The notes below the pieces were generated by a model. That model was not told the DNA's origin. It was given only the letters and a program-made list of their open reading frames with translations, and searched no databases. Shown here one piece after another: positions 44,427-54,511 of a stretch of DNA of 64,000 nt. Position numbers and translations under genes: made by a program. The first letter of the stretch is position 1. Every line of letters starts with the position of its first letter. Location: positions 1,125,843 to 1,189,842 of the forward strand of contig NZ_LNYQ01000013.1 of NCBI RefSeq assembly GCF_001467945.1, read 5' to 3'. This stretch comes from Legionella parisiensis (GTDB lineage Bacteria > Pseudomonadota > Gammaproteobacteria > Legionellales > Legionellaceae).

Positions 44427-45491
44427 CTAGATTCGCTGCAAATCATTCATCAACAAATGGACTAATAACACACAAAACACAATTACTACAAGCCGATGCA
44501 ATAAAAGCTCCATGGGTACAGATACTGCTTTGCCTCGGACTTTTTCAATCATTGCATAAACAATAGAACCTCCATCCAATCCTGGAATAGGAAAGAGGTT
44601 AATCACGGCAACGGCTAGACTTAAGGTGGCAATAAAAAATAGAAAAACAACCACTCCTTGTGTCAGCGAAGCCACGGAAGCCGCAAAAATACCTATAGGG
44701 CCTAACAATACTGAAAATGGAATCACTCCTGTAAATAATTGTTTCAATATCATCAGAAAAAAATAAACCATATTGAGCATAAATTCGTTCGTTTTTTGAA
44801 TTGCATCCATAAAAGATGAGGCTTGCAGTATGCTTTTGGCTGCAGTGGTATTGGGTTTAATCCCCAATTGCGATAATAAAGATCCTTTTACCCCATGGAA
44901 TTGCTCATCGCTTAAATCAAGCGTTGTTTTTGATTCTTTGCCATCAGCTTGTATAAGCGTTACTGGAATATCCTTCTTCCCCCAAAGAATAACCAAGCGC
45001 ATTCCCACATCGCTCCAAGTCGAAGTAGTAGAATTGTCAATGGATTCGAATTGATCACCTGGCTGCATTCCTGCTTGGGACGCGGCACTATTAGGAAGCA
45101 CTTCTTTAATTTCTGGTAATGTAAAACTCAGTCCTATGCAATATACAAGAACCAAAGCAAACCAAGCAGTAATTAGATTCGCGGCAGCTCCGGCTAATAA
45201 AATTAAAATGCGCTGCCAGATGGGTTTTTTATCAAAGCATCCTGTCTGCTGTGCAGGCTTTACTGGACTAATTCGCGTATTTTCTAGCTGGACGTACCCT
45301 CCTAAAGGAAAAAATGCCCATACCCATTCGCAACCGCTTCGACTTTGCCAACGCAACAGCGGTTTGCCAAAACCTATGGAAACTTTCTTGATTTTTACTG
45401 CAAAAATGCGCGCTGCAATTGCATGTCCACCTTCATGGATTCCTACTACCAAAATTAACGTAAGTATTATGGCGATAATTGCCAAAAACAT
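44427..45491 (-). CDS. RseP-like site-2 (RIP) metalloprotease
   Basis: 354 residues, M50 family, about four membrane helices (1-20, 100-125, 280-305 and 325-350) and one PDZ domain (about 130-200). The zinc motif is HEGGH (19-23; in RseP usually HEFGH or HELGH) and the second site is NLFPIPGLDGG. It is shorter than E. coli RseP (450 residues, two PDZ domains). It also lacks the bam/lpx neighbours of rseP, so it is probably a second site-2 protease with another substrate. A 93-residue protein gene lies 11 nt upstream in the same operon. Confidence 0.87.
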   Translation of the reverse strand: MFLAIIAIILTLILVVGIHEGGHAIAARIFAVKIKKVSIGFGKPLLRWQSRSGCEWVWAFFPLGGYVQLENTRISPVKPAQQTGCFDKKPIWQRILILLAGAAANLITAWFALVLVYCIGLSFTLPEIKEVLPNSAASQAGMQPGDQFESIDNSTTSTWSDVGMRLVILWGKKDIPVTLIQADGKESKTTLDLSDEQFHGVKGSLLSQLGIKPNTTAAKSILQASSFMDAIQKTNEFMLNMVYFFLMILKQLFTGVIPFSVLLGPIGIFAASVASLTQGVVVFLFFIATLSLAVAVINLFPIPGLDGGSIVYAMIEKVRGKAVSVPMELLLHRLVVIVFCVLLVHLLMNDLQRI

Positions 45492-45502
45492 AAGCTACTC
45501 CT

Positions 45503-45784
45503 TCACCGCGAGCGTGTGTTATCAACAACTAATTGTAGTACGGGTGTTCCTTTTTTGCCATCTAACTCATAGCCTTGACGATACACTTCAAAAATACGAT
45601 ACGCCTGATTCGATTCACTATCAACTAATTCAACGTCATCGCCTTGCTCATCAATTAACGTCACTGTTAAATGAATTTCTCGAAATCCGGCGATATGATA
45701 TCGTTCTTTAAACAATTCCAGTACACGCGCGAGACTTTGTGCCGCCTCTTCGCCGCTATGTTCACCTTGCAGGACTATATCCAT
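45503..45784 (-). CDS. small conserved hypothetical protein, protease operon
   Basis: 93 residues, acidic, no signal peptide or membrane helix. The pattern of alternating strands and one N-terminal helix (EEAAQSLARVLELFKERYHI, then IHLTVTLIDE, AYRIFEVYRQGYEL and TPVLQLVVDN) suggests a small alpha/beta domain. GGGGAG lies just before the ATG, a strong site. It directly precedes the site-2 protease gene and is likely co-transcribed with it. Function unknown; an adaptor or regulator of the protease is only a guess. Confidence 0.75.
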   Translation of the reverse strand: MDIVLQGEHSGEEAAQSLARVLELFKERYHIAGFREIHLTVTLIDEQGDDVELVDSESNQAYRIFEVYRQGYELDGKKGTPVLQLVVDNTRSR

Positions 45785-46057
45785 GATGATCTCCCCATAA
45801 CTTGGGATTTTGTATAAAACCCTCTACTATTGTTAGCGGCCAAATAAAAATGTACTTTAATTTTACAGCTATTTTTTTATAGTCTAGTCGGGTGAAAAAT
45901 TATCGCATAGGTCCTGATCTGGCTTCATTCAGGTTTAAAAATCATTTTTCTTGAATCAGAATAAAGAAATACAACTGCTTACACTACAAATTTGATGACT
46001 AATCGTTTACAATCCCACGATTAACTCAATAATTCATATTCAACTAATTTATATTCT

Positions 46058-47332
46058 ATGGTGTTTGTTGCTTGCGGATTGAATCACAAAACTGCTCCAA
46101 TAAACGTGCGTGAAAAAGTCGCCTTATCTCCGGCTATCCAAGATTCCTTGCTCCATAGCCTGTTAAAACTGCCGGAAGTAAATGAAGCTGCTATATTATC
46201 TACCTGCAATCGCACAGAAATTTACTGTGATACCCAAGATTCTCAGGTCATCGCACATTGGCTTACTAAAGAACATCAATTACCCTTGGATTCCTTATCC
46301 CCATTTTTTTATGTACATAAAGGAAACCAGGGAATCAAGCATCTTTTACGTGTTGCCAGCGGTTTAGATTCCATGATGATTGGCGAACCTCAAGTTCTTG
46401 GGCAAATGAAGCAAGCGTACCAACATGCCTGCAATCTTGGGACGATAAAAACCGTGTTACGGCCAATTTTTGAATATGTATTTAGTGCGTCCAAGCGGGT
46501 GCGCACCCAAAGTGGTATTGGTACAAATCCTGTTTCTATTGCCTATGCGGCAGTCCAATTAATAGGCCAACTTTTTACAGACTACAAACCATTAAATGTT
46601 TTTCTGATTGGTTCTGGTGAAACCGCTTCTTTAGTTGCAAAATATTTGCACCAGCAAGGTGTTGAGTGTTTTATGATAGCAAGCAGGACACTAGAAAATG
46701 CAGAGAAGCTTGCCAATTCATTTAATGGGCAAACCATTCCAATTACGGACATTGCTGAATATTTACCCCAAGCAGACGTCATCGTTTCTGCTACCAATTG
46801 TCCTATCCATTTCATTAATAAAAGCCTGGTCGAACAGGCATTAAATCAACGACATCAGAAGCCAATGTTCTTTTTGGATTTATCTGTTCCTCGAGATGTA
46901 GAAGAAAACATCAAGGACTTGGGAGAAGTACATCTTTATAACATTGATGATTTACAAACCATGATCGACAAAGGCATGGAAGAAAGACGCCATGCCGCAT
47001 TACATGCAGAACAATTAATCGATGAGGAACTGAATAAATACATTCGCAAGCATCGCTCGCTTAAAGCGAAGAAGGTCATTTGCGATTACCGCAGCCAAAT
47101 GCAAGACTTGGCACAAAAAGAATTGCAGCGTGCCATGAAAAAACTCTCTGCTGGACAATGTCAGCAGATCGTTTTAAATGAATTTAGTGAACGCCTGGTT
47201 AATAAACTCACACATAATCCCACCGCAGGTTTAAGGCAAATCGCTAAAGATGGCCGAGAAGATTTATTTACATTGGCACAATATCTTTTTAATACAACAA
47301 CACATCAATCATCCTATGAAGAAATCTCTTGA
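46058..47332 (+). CDS. hemA: glutamyl-tRNA reductase
   Basis: First step of haem synthesis by the C5 route: reduces glutamyl-tRNA to glutamate-1-semialdehyde. 424 residues. The catalytic Cys50 is in [19 protein letters not shown] is at 7-14 and [20 protein letters not shown] follows. The NADPH-binding domain has [17 protein letters not shown] and the C-terminus a dimerisation helix. It overlaps prfA by 17 nt. The hemA-prfA-prmC order matches E. coli. Confidence 0.97.
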   Translation: MVFVACGLNHKTAPINVREKVALSPAIQDSLLHSLLKLPEVNEAAILSTCNRTEIYCDTQDSQVIAHWLTKEHQLPLDSLSPFFYVHKGNQGIKHLLRVASGLDSMMIGEPQVLGQMKQAYQHACNLGTIKTVLRPIFEYVFSASKRVRTQSGIGTNPVSIAYAAVQLIGQLFTDYKPLNVFLIGSGETASLVAKYLHQQGVECFMIASRTLENAEKLANSFNGQTIPITDIAEYLPQADVIVSATNCPIHFINKSLVEQALNQRHQKPMFFLDLSVPRDVEENIKDLGEVHLYNIDDLQTMIDKGMEERRHAALHAEQLIDEELNKYIRKHRSLKAKKVICDYRSQMQDLAQKELQRAMKKLSAGQCQQIVLNEFSERLVNKLTHNPTAGLRQIAKDGREDLFTLAQYLFNTTTHQSSYEEIS

Positions 47333-48404
47333 ACTCAAATTGCAGCAAATGCTTGAGCGATATCAGGAAGTAGGTCGCTTATTATCTGAAGCTTCGGTTA
47401 TTACTGATCAAAATCAGTTTAAAACACTTTCCAAAGAATATGCACAACTAGAACCTGTTGCAACATGTTATGAAACCTACATTGAGGCGAAAAAAAACTT
47501 TTCTTCCCTGCAGGAGTTACTCGAAAGTGAGGATCCAGAGCTGGCATCGATGGCAGCAGAAGAATTGGAAGTTGCGCAACAAGAAGTAGAAGAGCTTGAC
47601 GAACAATTACAGTGGCATTTGATTCCTAAAGATCCGGATGATGAACGTAATATTTATCTCGAAGTCAGAGCAGGAACCGGTGGGGATGAGGCCGCAATTT
47701 TTGCCGGAGATCTTTATCGCATGTACAGTCGATATGCAGAAGATCAGGGCTGGCAACAAGAGTTAATTAGTGCAAGCCATGGAGAACATGGTGGATATAA
47801 AGAAATTATCGTGCGTATTAGCGGTAACGCGGTCTATTCACAACTCAAATTCGAATCGGGTGCTCATCGTGTACAACGTGTTCCTGAGACTGAATCTCAA
47901 GGACGTGTCCATACCTCTGCATGTACTGTGGCGATTATGCCTGAAGTGGATGAAATTGATGAGATTCAAATTAATCCGGATGATTTGCGTATCGACACAT
48001 ACCGTTCTTCAGGAGCTGGAGGGCAGCACGTCAATAAAACAGATTCAGCCATACGCATAACGCATATTCCAACTGGCGTTGTAGTGGAATGCCAAGATGA
48101 GCGTTCGCAACATAAAAACCGCGCCAAAGCGATGTCGTTACTTAAAACACGCTTGCTTGATGCAGAACAGACCAAACAGAGAAAAGAACAAGCGCAAACG
48201 CGTAAGTCACTGGTAGGTTCTGGTGATCGCTCTGAGCGAATTCGTACTTATAATTACCCACAAGGGCGGCTAACCGATCACCGAATTAATTTGACTATCT
48301 ATCAACTTAGTGATGTGATGGAAGGCAATTTGGCCTTGGTAATTGAACCTTTAAAACGTGAATACCATGCAGAATTGCTCGCAGAACTAGGGCGAAATGA
48401 TTAG
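47316..48404 (+). CDS. prfA: peptide chain release factor 1
   Basis: Recognises UAA and UAG stops. 362 residues. The peptidyl-hydrolase GGQ motif is in [17 protein letters not shown] near 229-245; the codon-recognition region lies before it. The start [16 protein letters not shown] is chosen over an upstream frame because it gives the family N-terminus. The gene overlaps both hemA and prmC. The GGQ glutamine is the substrate of PrmC, encoded next. Confidence 0.97.
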   Translation: MKKSLELKLQQMLERYQEVGRLLSEASVITDQNQFKTLSKEYAQLEPVATCYETYIEAKKNFSSLQELLESEDPELASMAAEELEVAQQEVEELDEQLQWHLIPKDPDDERNIYLEVRAGTGGDEAAIFAGDLYRMYSRYAEDQGWQQELISASHGEHGGYKEIIVRISGNAVYSQLKFESGAHRVQRVPETESQGRVHTSACTVAIMPEVDEIDEIQINPDDLRIDTYRSSGAGGQHVNKTDSAIRITHIPTGVVVECQDERSQHKNRAKAMSLLKTRLLDAEQTKQRKEQAQTRKSLVGSGDRSERIRTYNYPQGRLTDHRINLTIYQLSDVMEGNLALVIEPLKREYHAELLAELGRND

Positions 48405-49203
48405 TATTCGTAACGCTCTGGGAAAAAACCCTAATCTAGAAACAGAAATTTTACTTTGCCACGCATTAAACAAAACAAGGGCTTATCTCTTTGCACATCC
48501 TGAAGCATTATTAACTGCAAAGCAATGGGAAGCCTTTCAAAATTTAATGGCCCGAAGAGCGCAAGGGGTTCCCATTGCCTACCTCCTCGGTGAGCGCGAA
48601 TTCTGGTCACTCAATTTAAAAGTCAATGAGCATACTTTAATTCCACGCCATGAAACAGAACGAATAGTCGAGTTAGCTCTCGAACTTATCCCTAATCAAC
48701 CAGATAGGTACATCCTGGAATTAGGTACAGGAAGCGGGGCAATCGCCCTAGCGCTCGCTAAAGAAAGACCGCATTGGCATATTATTGCTGGTGATATAAG
48801 TCAGGAAGCCTTAAATATTGCGCAAGAGAACGCACAAAAACATATGATAAAGAATGTCAGTTTTTATCAATCCAATTGGTTTAATAACATTCCTCAACGG
48901 CAATACCATGCCCTTGTCGCTAATCCTCCTTACATTTCAGAATACGATCCCCATTTAAAGCAAGGTGATTTGCGTTTTGAACCACGAAATGCTTTAGTGA
49001 GTAGTCAAGAAGGCTTAGCTGATCTACAATATATTATTAAACAAGGTTACGAGTACCTTCTACCTGGCGCCCTGATCTTGCTAGAACATGGTTATGATCA
49101 AAAATTTGAAGTACAGACTATACTTAATCAGTTACAGTATAAAAACATACAGTGTTGGCAAGACATTCAGGGAAATGACAGAGTAAGTGGGGGTTGGCGA
49201 TAA
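48397..49203 (+). CDS. prmC: release factor N5-glutamine methyltransferase
   Basis: Methylates the GGQ glutamine of RF1 and RF2. 268 residues. An N-terminal helical domain, [21 protein letters not shown], the SAM site [16 protein letters not shown] (108-123) and the catalytic NPPYI near 178-182 are present. ATGATTAG overlaps the end of prfA by 8 nt. Confidence 0.96.
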   Translation: MISIRNALGKNPNLETEILLCHALNKTRAYLFAHPEALLTAKQWEAFQNLMARRAQGVPIAYLLGEREFWSLNLKVNEHTLIPRHETERIVELALELIPNQPDRYILELGTGSGAIALALAKERPHWHIIAGDISQEALNIAQENAQKHMIKNVSFYQSNWFNNIPQRQYHALVANPPYISEYDPHLKQGDLRFEPRNALVSSQEGLADLQYIIKQGYEYLLPGALILLEHGYDQKFEVQTILNQLQYKNIQCWQDIQGNDRVSGGWR

Positions 49204-49289
49204 TTTTATTGATGATACAATAGTTTTTTGGTATACCTAACCGCTTTCTGTAAACCAAAGTTGTATACGAGTTGGGGACGGAGGCTAAA

Positions 49290-49766
49290 ATGACTGAACA
49301 ATTAATCGATAAAACCAATGAGAGACGACACAACGTGAAAAACGACGCAATAGGTAGTATGGGAATTACCCCTTACAAGGAAGCCCCAGGGGAAGAGTAT
49401 ATGAATGAAAAGCAGCTAGCACATATTGAAAAAATATTGCTAGCTTGGCGTCAATCATTGATGGAAGAAGTCGACCGAACTGTGACGCACATGAAGGATG
49501 AAGCGGCTAATTTTCCTGATCCCTCAGATAGAGCCAGTCAAGAGGAAGAATTCAGTATTGAATTACGTACTCGTGATCGTGAGCGAAAACTAATCAAGAA
49601 AATTGAGGATGCTTTAGAACGTCTGCGCAACGAAGATTTCGGCTATTGTGAAGCTTGCGGTATCGAAATCGGCCTCAAACGTTTGGAGGCAAGACCTACT
49701 GCGACATTGTGTATTGATTGTAAGACTTTGTCTGAGATCAAAGAAAAACAAAATCAAGGTTCGTAG
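49290..49766 (+). CDS. dksA: RNA polymerase-binding transcription factor DksA
   Basis: Works with ppGpp to adjust transcription initiation; in Legionella it is linked to the switch to the transmissive phase. 158 residues. The coiled-coil tip carries DPSDRA (Asp77, Asp80, Ala82, matching the E. coli DxxDxA). The zinc finger is CEAC...CIDC (Cys120, 123, 141, 144). The ATG at 49290 has GGAGG 6 nt upstream; an earlier TTG at 49272 is rejected. Confidence 0.96.
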   Translation: MTEQLIDKTNERRHNVKNDAIGSMGITPYKEAPGEEYMNEKQLAHIEKILLAWRQSLMEEVDRTVTHMKDEAANFPDPSDRASQEEEFSIELRTRDRERKLIKKIEDALERLRNEDFGYCEACGIEIGLKRLEARPTATLCIDCKTLSEIKEKQNQGS

Positions 49767-49793
49767 TAAAAGTTTAATTATAGCTAAAAGGCA

Positions 49794-50028
49794 ATCATCC
49801 CTGCGTACGCAGGGATATATTTCCCCAAATAGTCCATAGTTCAAAATTATTCCACGGAGGATTATTTTGCTCAATAAAGTTAATTTCTAATTATCGTTCC
49901 ATTTTTTATTTGTCTTTCATACGTGATAAAAAGCACGCACTTGGGAATTGGACAATTATATACATATCCTGACTCGCTTAGATGTACTTTGTATTGGTAA
50001 ATGGATCCCTGCCTTCACAGGGATGACC
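49794..50028. repeat. GTCATYCC-type repeat pair, family E
   Basis: ATCATCCCTGCGTACGCAGG and GGATCCCTGCCTTCACAGGGATGAC face each other across about 190 bases in the dksA-waaA gap. From 50040 a fragment of family C (CACATAAAGCGCGTTAC) follows. No gene is seen in this 353-base gap. Confidence 0.55.
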
Positions 50029-50119
50029 CTACGCAAAGTTGACGTAATATAGGGATCACCGCGACACATAAAGCGCGTTACAAAGTGGAGGTAATGTAAC
50101 GTAGTGACGGATAACTATC

Positions 50120-51373
50120 CTAAATCACTCCTTCAATTTGCTGTAAATGGCGAGTAACAGACCCTTTGTTTTTTTCAAAAACAGCGGCAGCATTTTGAAT
50201 CATCTGCTGACGAAACTTCGAATCAGAGTGCAATTTAATAATTCCATCAATGAGTTCATTTGCCTGGTGTACCAACAGAATACCGCGAGCAGCCTCTAAA
50301 TCGTTGCAAATGGCTTTAAAATTATGAACCAGACTCCCACTTAGTACGGGAACATTCATTGCAATTGGCTCCAAAACGTTATGTCCACCGACCGGAACCA
50401 AACTACCGCCTACAAAAGCATAATCACTAATCTGATATAACCCTAAAAGCTCACCCAGACTGTCTAACACCACAATTTCATTTTCGGGGTTTAAGGTATT
50501 TAAATTAGAACGTAATCCGGTTTTAAATCCTGATTGCATACATAACTGATAAACTGCCTGGAATCGTTCAGGATGCCGTGGAGCAATTAATAAGACAACA
50601 TCAGGTATTGCTTGTTGCAAGCGTTTTAAATGAGATAAAATCTGTGCCTCTTCATTCTCATGAGTGCTTGCTGCAATAACGGTTACACGTTCGGTTCCCC
50701 AACGGTTTTTTAAATCACTAAAGCCTTTGCTGTCTATCGTATTAGTTTGCAAATCAAATTTCATATTCCCTAAAACATGTACTATCTCTTTTCTTGCCCC
50801 TAGGGTGATATAACGTCGCGCGTCTTCATCTCCCTGCGCTAAAATGGCAGAAAATTGATTCAGAATCGGTTTAATCAAAAATTTAATCTTCTTATAACCA
50901 TTCAAAGAATCATCAGATATTCGTGCATTGGCAAGCAATAAAGGGACTTTTGCGGCTCGGGCCTGATAAATTAAATTCGGCCATAGTTCAGTTTCCATAA
51001 TGATACCCACACGCGGGCGAATTTGTTTAAAGAAGCGTTTAAGTATGCCGGAAAGATCATAGGGCAGGTATTGATGAGCGACCTTGTTACCAAAGCGTGC
51101 TTGTACTCTTTCGGAACCTGTTGGAGTAATGGTAGTAACCAATAAAGACCAATTTTTCTCCAGCATGGCATCAATGAGCGGGATAGCCGCAATAACTTCA
51201 CCTAAAGATACTGCGTGAATCCATACATCAAAAGGTTTATACTCGTGTTTACCAAGAAAAAAGCGTTCTGATATGCGCTCCCTATATGCAGGCAAGCTTT
51301 TTCCTTTCCACCACAAGCGAATGAGTAAAAAAGGAGTCAGCAAATACATTAAAAAAGAGTAAAAAAATCGCAT
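50120..51373 (-). CDS. waaA: 3-deoxy-D-manno-octulosonic acid (Kdo) transferase
   Basis: Adds Kdo to lipid A precursor at the inner membrane. 417 residues. A single N-terminal membrane anchor (FFYSFLMYLLTPFLLIRLW) precedes the GT-B domains. HAVSLGEVIAAIPLI near 53-67 contains the conserved Glu. TTITPTGSERV, METELWPNL and the late GGHNVLEPIA motif (about 337-346) are typical. Single gene. Confidence 0.95.
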   Translation of the reverse strand: MRFFYSFLMYLLTPFLLIRLWWKGKSLPAYRERISERFFLGKHEYKPFDVWIHAVSLGEVIAAIPLIDAMLEKNWSLLVTTITPTGSERVQARFGNKVAHQYLPYDLSGILKRFFKQIRPRVGIIMETELWPNLIYQARAAKVPLLLANARISDDSLNGYKKIKFLIKPILNQFSAILAQGDEDARRYITLGARKEIVHVLGNMKFDLQTNTIDSKGFSDLKNRWGTERVTVIAASTHENEEAQILSHLKRLQQAIPDVVLLIAPRHPERFQAVYQLCMQSGFKTGLRSNLNTLNPENEIVVLDSLGELLGLYQISDYAFVGGSLVPVGGHNVLEPIAMNVPVLSGSLVHNFKAICNDLEAARGILLVHQANELIDGIIKLHSDSKFRQQMIQNAAAVFEKNKGSVTRHLQQIEGVI

Positions 51374-51468
51374 ATAAAACCCAACCCAAAAAACGACAGT
51401 ATATACTTAAAATGTGGTATAAGCGATAAAATCAAATTTTAATGACTTAATTTAAGGGATCCTTTGTA

Positions 51469-52368
51469 ATGTCTTTTCGGGAATTTTTCATTGTATCCAC
51501 TTGGTGGGGAAAGATTATTGGCGCATTTTTTGGTTATTTAATCGATGGTCCTATCGGGGCAATTTTTGGCCTTTTAGTAGGTAATTTTTTTGATCGTGGT
51601 TTGTATACTTATTTTTCTAATCCTCATTGGATATATTACGCTGAAAAACGTCAAGCGATCCAGAAGGTCTTTTTTGAATCCACCTTTTCCATTATGGGAC
51701 ATTTAGCTAAAGCCGATGGTCGCGTCAGTGAACAAGAACTGAATATGGCACGTTTATTCATGGATGAGATGCGCTTGAGCAGCGAGCAAAAAGCATTGGC
51801 AAAACATTTCTTTAATGAAGGAAAGCAACCGCAGTTTAACTTAGATAGCGCGCTCGAAAATTTAAAAGAAATCTGCGAAGATAACCGTGACTTGTTAAAG
51901 CTATTTATTGATATTCAATATCGTGCAGCCCAGGCTGATGGATTGGACACAAAAAAAATTAAAGTACTGGATAAAATTTTTTCCAAGCTGGATTTCGCAC
52001 CGCTTCACAAACAATATCGCTTTTATGAAGATTTTGGCGCGGATTACTCAGCAGAACCACAAAATGACAAACAACAATCAGAACAATCGCAACAATCCTA
52101 TTCATCCTCTCACTCCTATTCCTCCTACAGTAGATACAATTATCGACCCACACAAACAAAATTGGACTATGCTTATGCGCTTTTGGAAGTAGCATCTGAT
52201 GCTAGCAAACAAGAAGTGAAAAAAGCCTATAGACGTTTGCTAAGTCGTAATCATCCGGATAAATTAATCGCCCAGGGCTTACCTCAAGAAATGATAAAAA
52301 TGGCAAATGAAAAAACCCAGAAAATTGTAAAAGCATATGAATTAATTTGTACCAGTAAAGGCTGGTAA
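51469..52368 (+). CDS. djlA: co-chaperone DjlA
   Basis: 299 residues: one N-terminal membrane region with the glycine-rich GKIIGAFFGYLIDGPIGAIFGLLVGNFFDRG (14-44), a TerB-like central domain (about 60-180), a low-complexity Ser/Tyr/Gln linker (205-230) and a C-terminal J domain with the HPD motif (RNHPDKL near 264-270). It stimulates DnaK ATPase at the inner membrane; L. pneumophila DjlA has been linked to intracellular growth. Adjacent to, and divergent from, waaA. Confidence 0.93.
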   Translation: MSFREFFIVSTWWGKIIGAFFGYLIDGPIGAIFGLLVGNFFDRGLYTYFSNPHWIYYAEKRQAIQKVFFESTFSIMGHLAKADGRVSEQELNMARLFMDEMRLSSEQKALAKHFFNEGKQPQFNLDSALENLKEICEDNRDLLKLFIDIQYRAAQADGLDTKKIKVLDKIFSKLDFAPLHKQYRFYEDFGADYSAEPQNDKQQSEQSQQSYSSSHSYSSYSRYNYRPTQTKLDYAYALLEVASDASKQEVKKAYRRLLSRNHPDKLIAQGLPQEMIKMANEKTQKIVKAYELICTSKGW

Positions 52369-52480
52369 ACTTCAAAGAAAGCACGGATGCAGTTCAGGAG
52401 ATTGCTCAAAATAACAACGCCAATCACACTTCTTATTTTCTGCTAATTGATTCAGGAAAAAAGCAGCGATCGATACCCAA

Positions 52481-53173
52481 TTAAGAGTACATAAGCGGTG
52501 GAGATTTAGGTCGAAGTTTAGGAAGTTTTACCATCCAACCGTGAATAAATGAAAAAAGAAGTTGTCTACTGTATTCATAATCATGATGGGCGCCGGGTAT
52601 TTCTATAGCTAAGTAATTGTTTTTATTGATCCCAAATTCCTTTTTCCTCGCTGCCATTTCTTGCTTGATCAGGTCAAAATCAAACTGGCCAACAATATCA
52701 AAAACTGGCATATGTAATTCAGGCTTTTTATCTGCAGTCCGGGGAGTATTGAAAGCAGATAACAGAATCAAACCTTCAATTTCGGGTACAGGAGGCTTTC
52801 CCAGATAATCGAATGTTTGTTTTAATTGCTCTCCGTAATGCACCATCACTACGCGTATATTTTTTTGCTTGCGTAAAACGGCAACTACTTCAGGAAATTG
52901 TTTGATCCAGGGCACAGTAATACTGCTGTCATTATTGAGCAATACAACCTGCCATCCATTTTGGGCTAATTCATTTGCCAAGCTATCTAACAATATAGAG
53001 GATTGTGCTTGTGCACCACCATTTACCAGGAGAACTGCCCCATATTTTTCTTTTTTCGCAGGCCAATAAGATAAATCGATGTTTTTGCCATCAACGTTAA
53101 TCGCCAGTTTGTCTGCAAATGCAGCTGAACATAAGAATAAAAAGAGTAGAACTATCCTGGTAATATATTTCAT
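52481..53173 (-). CDS. DUF3530 family exported alpha/beta-hydrolase-like protein
   Basis: 230 residues with a signal peptide (MKYITRIVLLFLFLCSAAFA). It has the start of a hydrolase fold (GAVLLVNGGAQAQSSILLDSLANELAQNGWQVVLLN), but no clear nucleophile elbow GxSxG; the equivalent strand reads VVMVHYGEQ. A late histidine occurs in IPGAHHDYEY. This matches DUF3530. Function unknown. It is 70 nt downstream of plaA on the same strand and may share its transcript. Confidence 0.78.
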   Translation of the reverse strand: MKYITRIVLLFLFLCSAAFADKLAINVDGKNIDLSYWPAKKEKYGAVLLVNGGAQAQSSILLDSLANELAQNGWQVVLLNNDSSITVPWIKQFPEVVAVLRKQKNIRVVMVHYGEQLKQTFDYLGKPPVPEIEGLILLSAFNTPRTADKKPELHMPVFDIVGQFDFDLIKQEMAARKKEFGINKNNYLAIEIPGAHHDYEYSRQLLFSFIHGWMVKLPKLRPKSPPLMYS

Positions 53174-53244
53174 ATCATCCTAATAAATGATGGGATCAAT
53201 TCAACTAGTGCGCATGAGCGCACCTAGACATTTAAAAATGCTCT

Positions 53245-54171
53245 CTAATCCGTCAGCTCTACACCTGCTTGATCCAACATTTCTTTGGCTCTTTTCCCTA
53301 GAATCTCATGCGCCAATGCAGTGGGATGCACTAAATCAAAAAACAAATAACCGGTGCATCCATCCGCGTTTATTTTAGGTTTAACGGATATCGCCATTTT
53401 TAAGACTGATGTTTTTGTTATGTCCTCAACTACAGAATTAACACAGGTACCTGTTATATTGGTAAAACCATAGTCTTCGGGGTGTGTCATAACTTCTTCA
53501 AAAGCTTGGTGCAGATCATAATAGAGCCATTCCACATCCGGGTATTCTTGTCGAAAATCATCCATCGATTTACTTAATAAATTGTTATGTTCCTTCGCAA
53601 AATAGGTCATTGTATCCACTGAACCAAATTCAATTGCTGCGGGAGTTCTTCCCAAATCGGGTAAGTTGACTACTAAAATATGTTTCGCACCCTTTTCTAC
53701 CAAACGCTGGATGCTATGCACAATACCTGCATGCACATCGTGAAGTGTTTGTTCAATTTCTGCAGGAAATGCGAGGTAGTTATTTGAACCTATCCATAAA
53801 ACAAAAAGACTGTCTTCACTCGCTTTGTCATTATGTTCTAATAAATAGTTGTTCACTTCTCTTCTCAAAGTAAACAATACATCATCAGCCCCTTCCTCCT
53901 CAGACACACCAGCACCGCCATAAGCATAATCTAATAAATGCACCTCAGGATTTTCAGGAAAGTAAGAAGCAATTACATGTTCTATCCACACGGGTCCATT
54001 TGAAAAGCGACCTTCGAAGTAAGGAGGGGATGGAGGTAATTGATACTTCATAAATTTATATAAATTGCCGTTATCAGACAAACTATCACCAAATACAACT
54101 ATATTATGAAGAGGTGTAGCCCAAACAATTCCAGAAAATAAAAATGCCCCTATAGTTGCTAACAGTTTCAT
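53245..54171 (-). CDS. plaA: secreted GDSL lysophospholipase A PlaA
   Basis: 308 residues with a signal peptide (MKLLATIGAFLFSGIVWA). The GDSL nucleophile is Ser30 (FGDSLSDNGN), the oxyanion residues lie in the YGGAG and GSNNYL blocks, and the Asp/His pair is in DLVHPT (Asp279, His282). Cys243 and Cys272 bracket a 28-residue loop; in L. pneumophila PlaA such a disulphide loop is processed by the ProA protease to activate the enzyme. PlaA is exported by type II secretion and cleaves lysophospholipids. The length agrees with PlaA. Confidence 0.88.
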   Translation of the reverse strand: MKLLATIGAFLFSGIVWATPLHNIVVFGDSLSDNGNLYKFMKYQLPPSPPYFEGRFSNGPVWIEHVIASYFPENPEVHLLDYAYGGAGVSEEEGADDVLFTLRREVNNYLLEHNDKASEDSLFVLWIGSNNYLAFPAEIEQTLHDVHAGIVHSIQRLVEKGAKHILVVNLPDLGRTPAAIEFGSVDTMTYFAKEHNNLLSKSMDDFRQEYPDVEWLYYDLHQAFEEVMTHPEDYGFTNITGTCVNSVVEDITKTSVLKMAISVKPKINADGCTGYLFFDLVHPTALAHEILGKRAKEMLDQAGVELTD

Positions 54172-54511
54172 GAATACCCTTAAGTTCTAATCCTAAAAAA
54201 AGCAGTGACATCATATCACGAATGGCTACTGCACTGAATTTTTGAAGAGTGTATCTGGTTATTTTAAAAACAAAGTCAATCCGCATTATAGTATGAAAGA
54301 TCATTGATAAGCAATTTTTTTGCATAAACCAATTTTTTATTATTTTTATATATTTATCAATTAGTTAAATAAAATCAACCTCCATAAAAATAGCCCTCCA
54401 AGTCAAAGTTATGCTTATTTCGTAGACAAAGAAGCACCCTTTGTTTTTTTTCGATTGCTCCTTAATTAAAAGGTATTTATATTAGTATTTTTTGCCATGG
54501 AGGCTCAAGCC

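Noticed and set aside
45136..45711. 191-codon plus-strand frame
   Set aside because: Antisense to the site-2 protease and the 93-residue protein gene, both of which have clear domains or ribosome sites.
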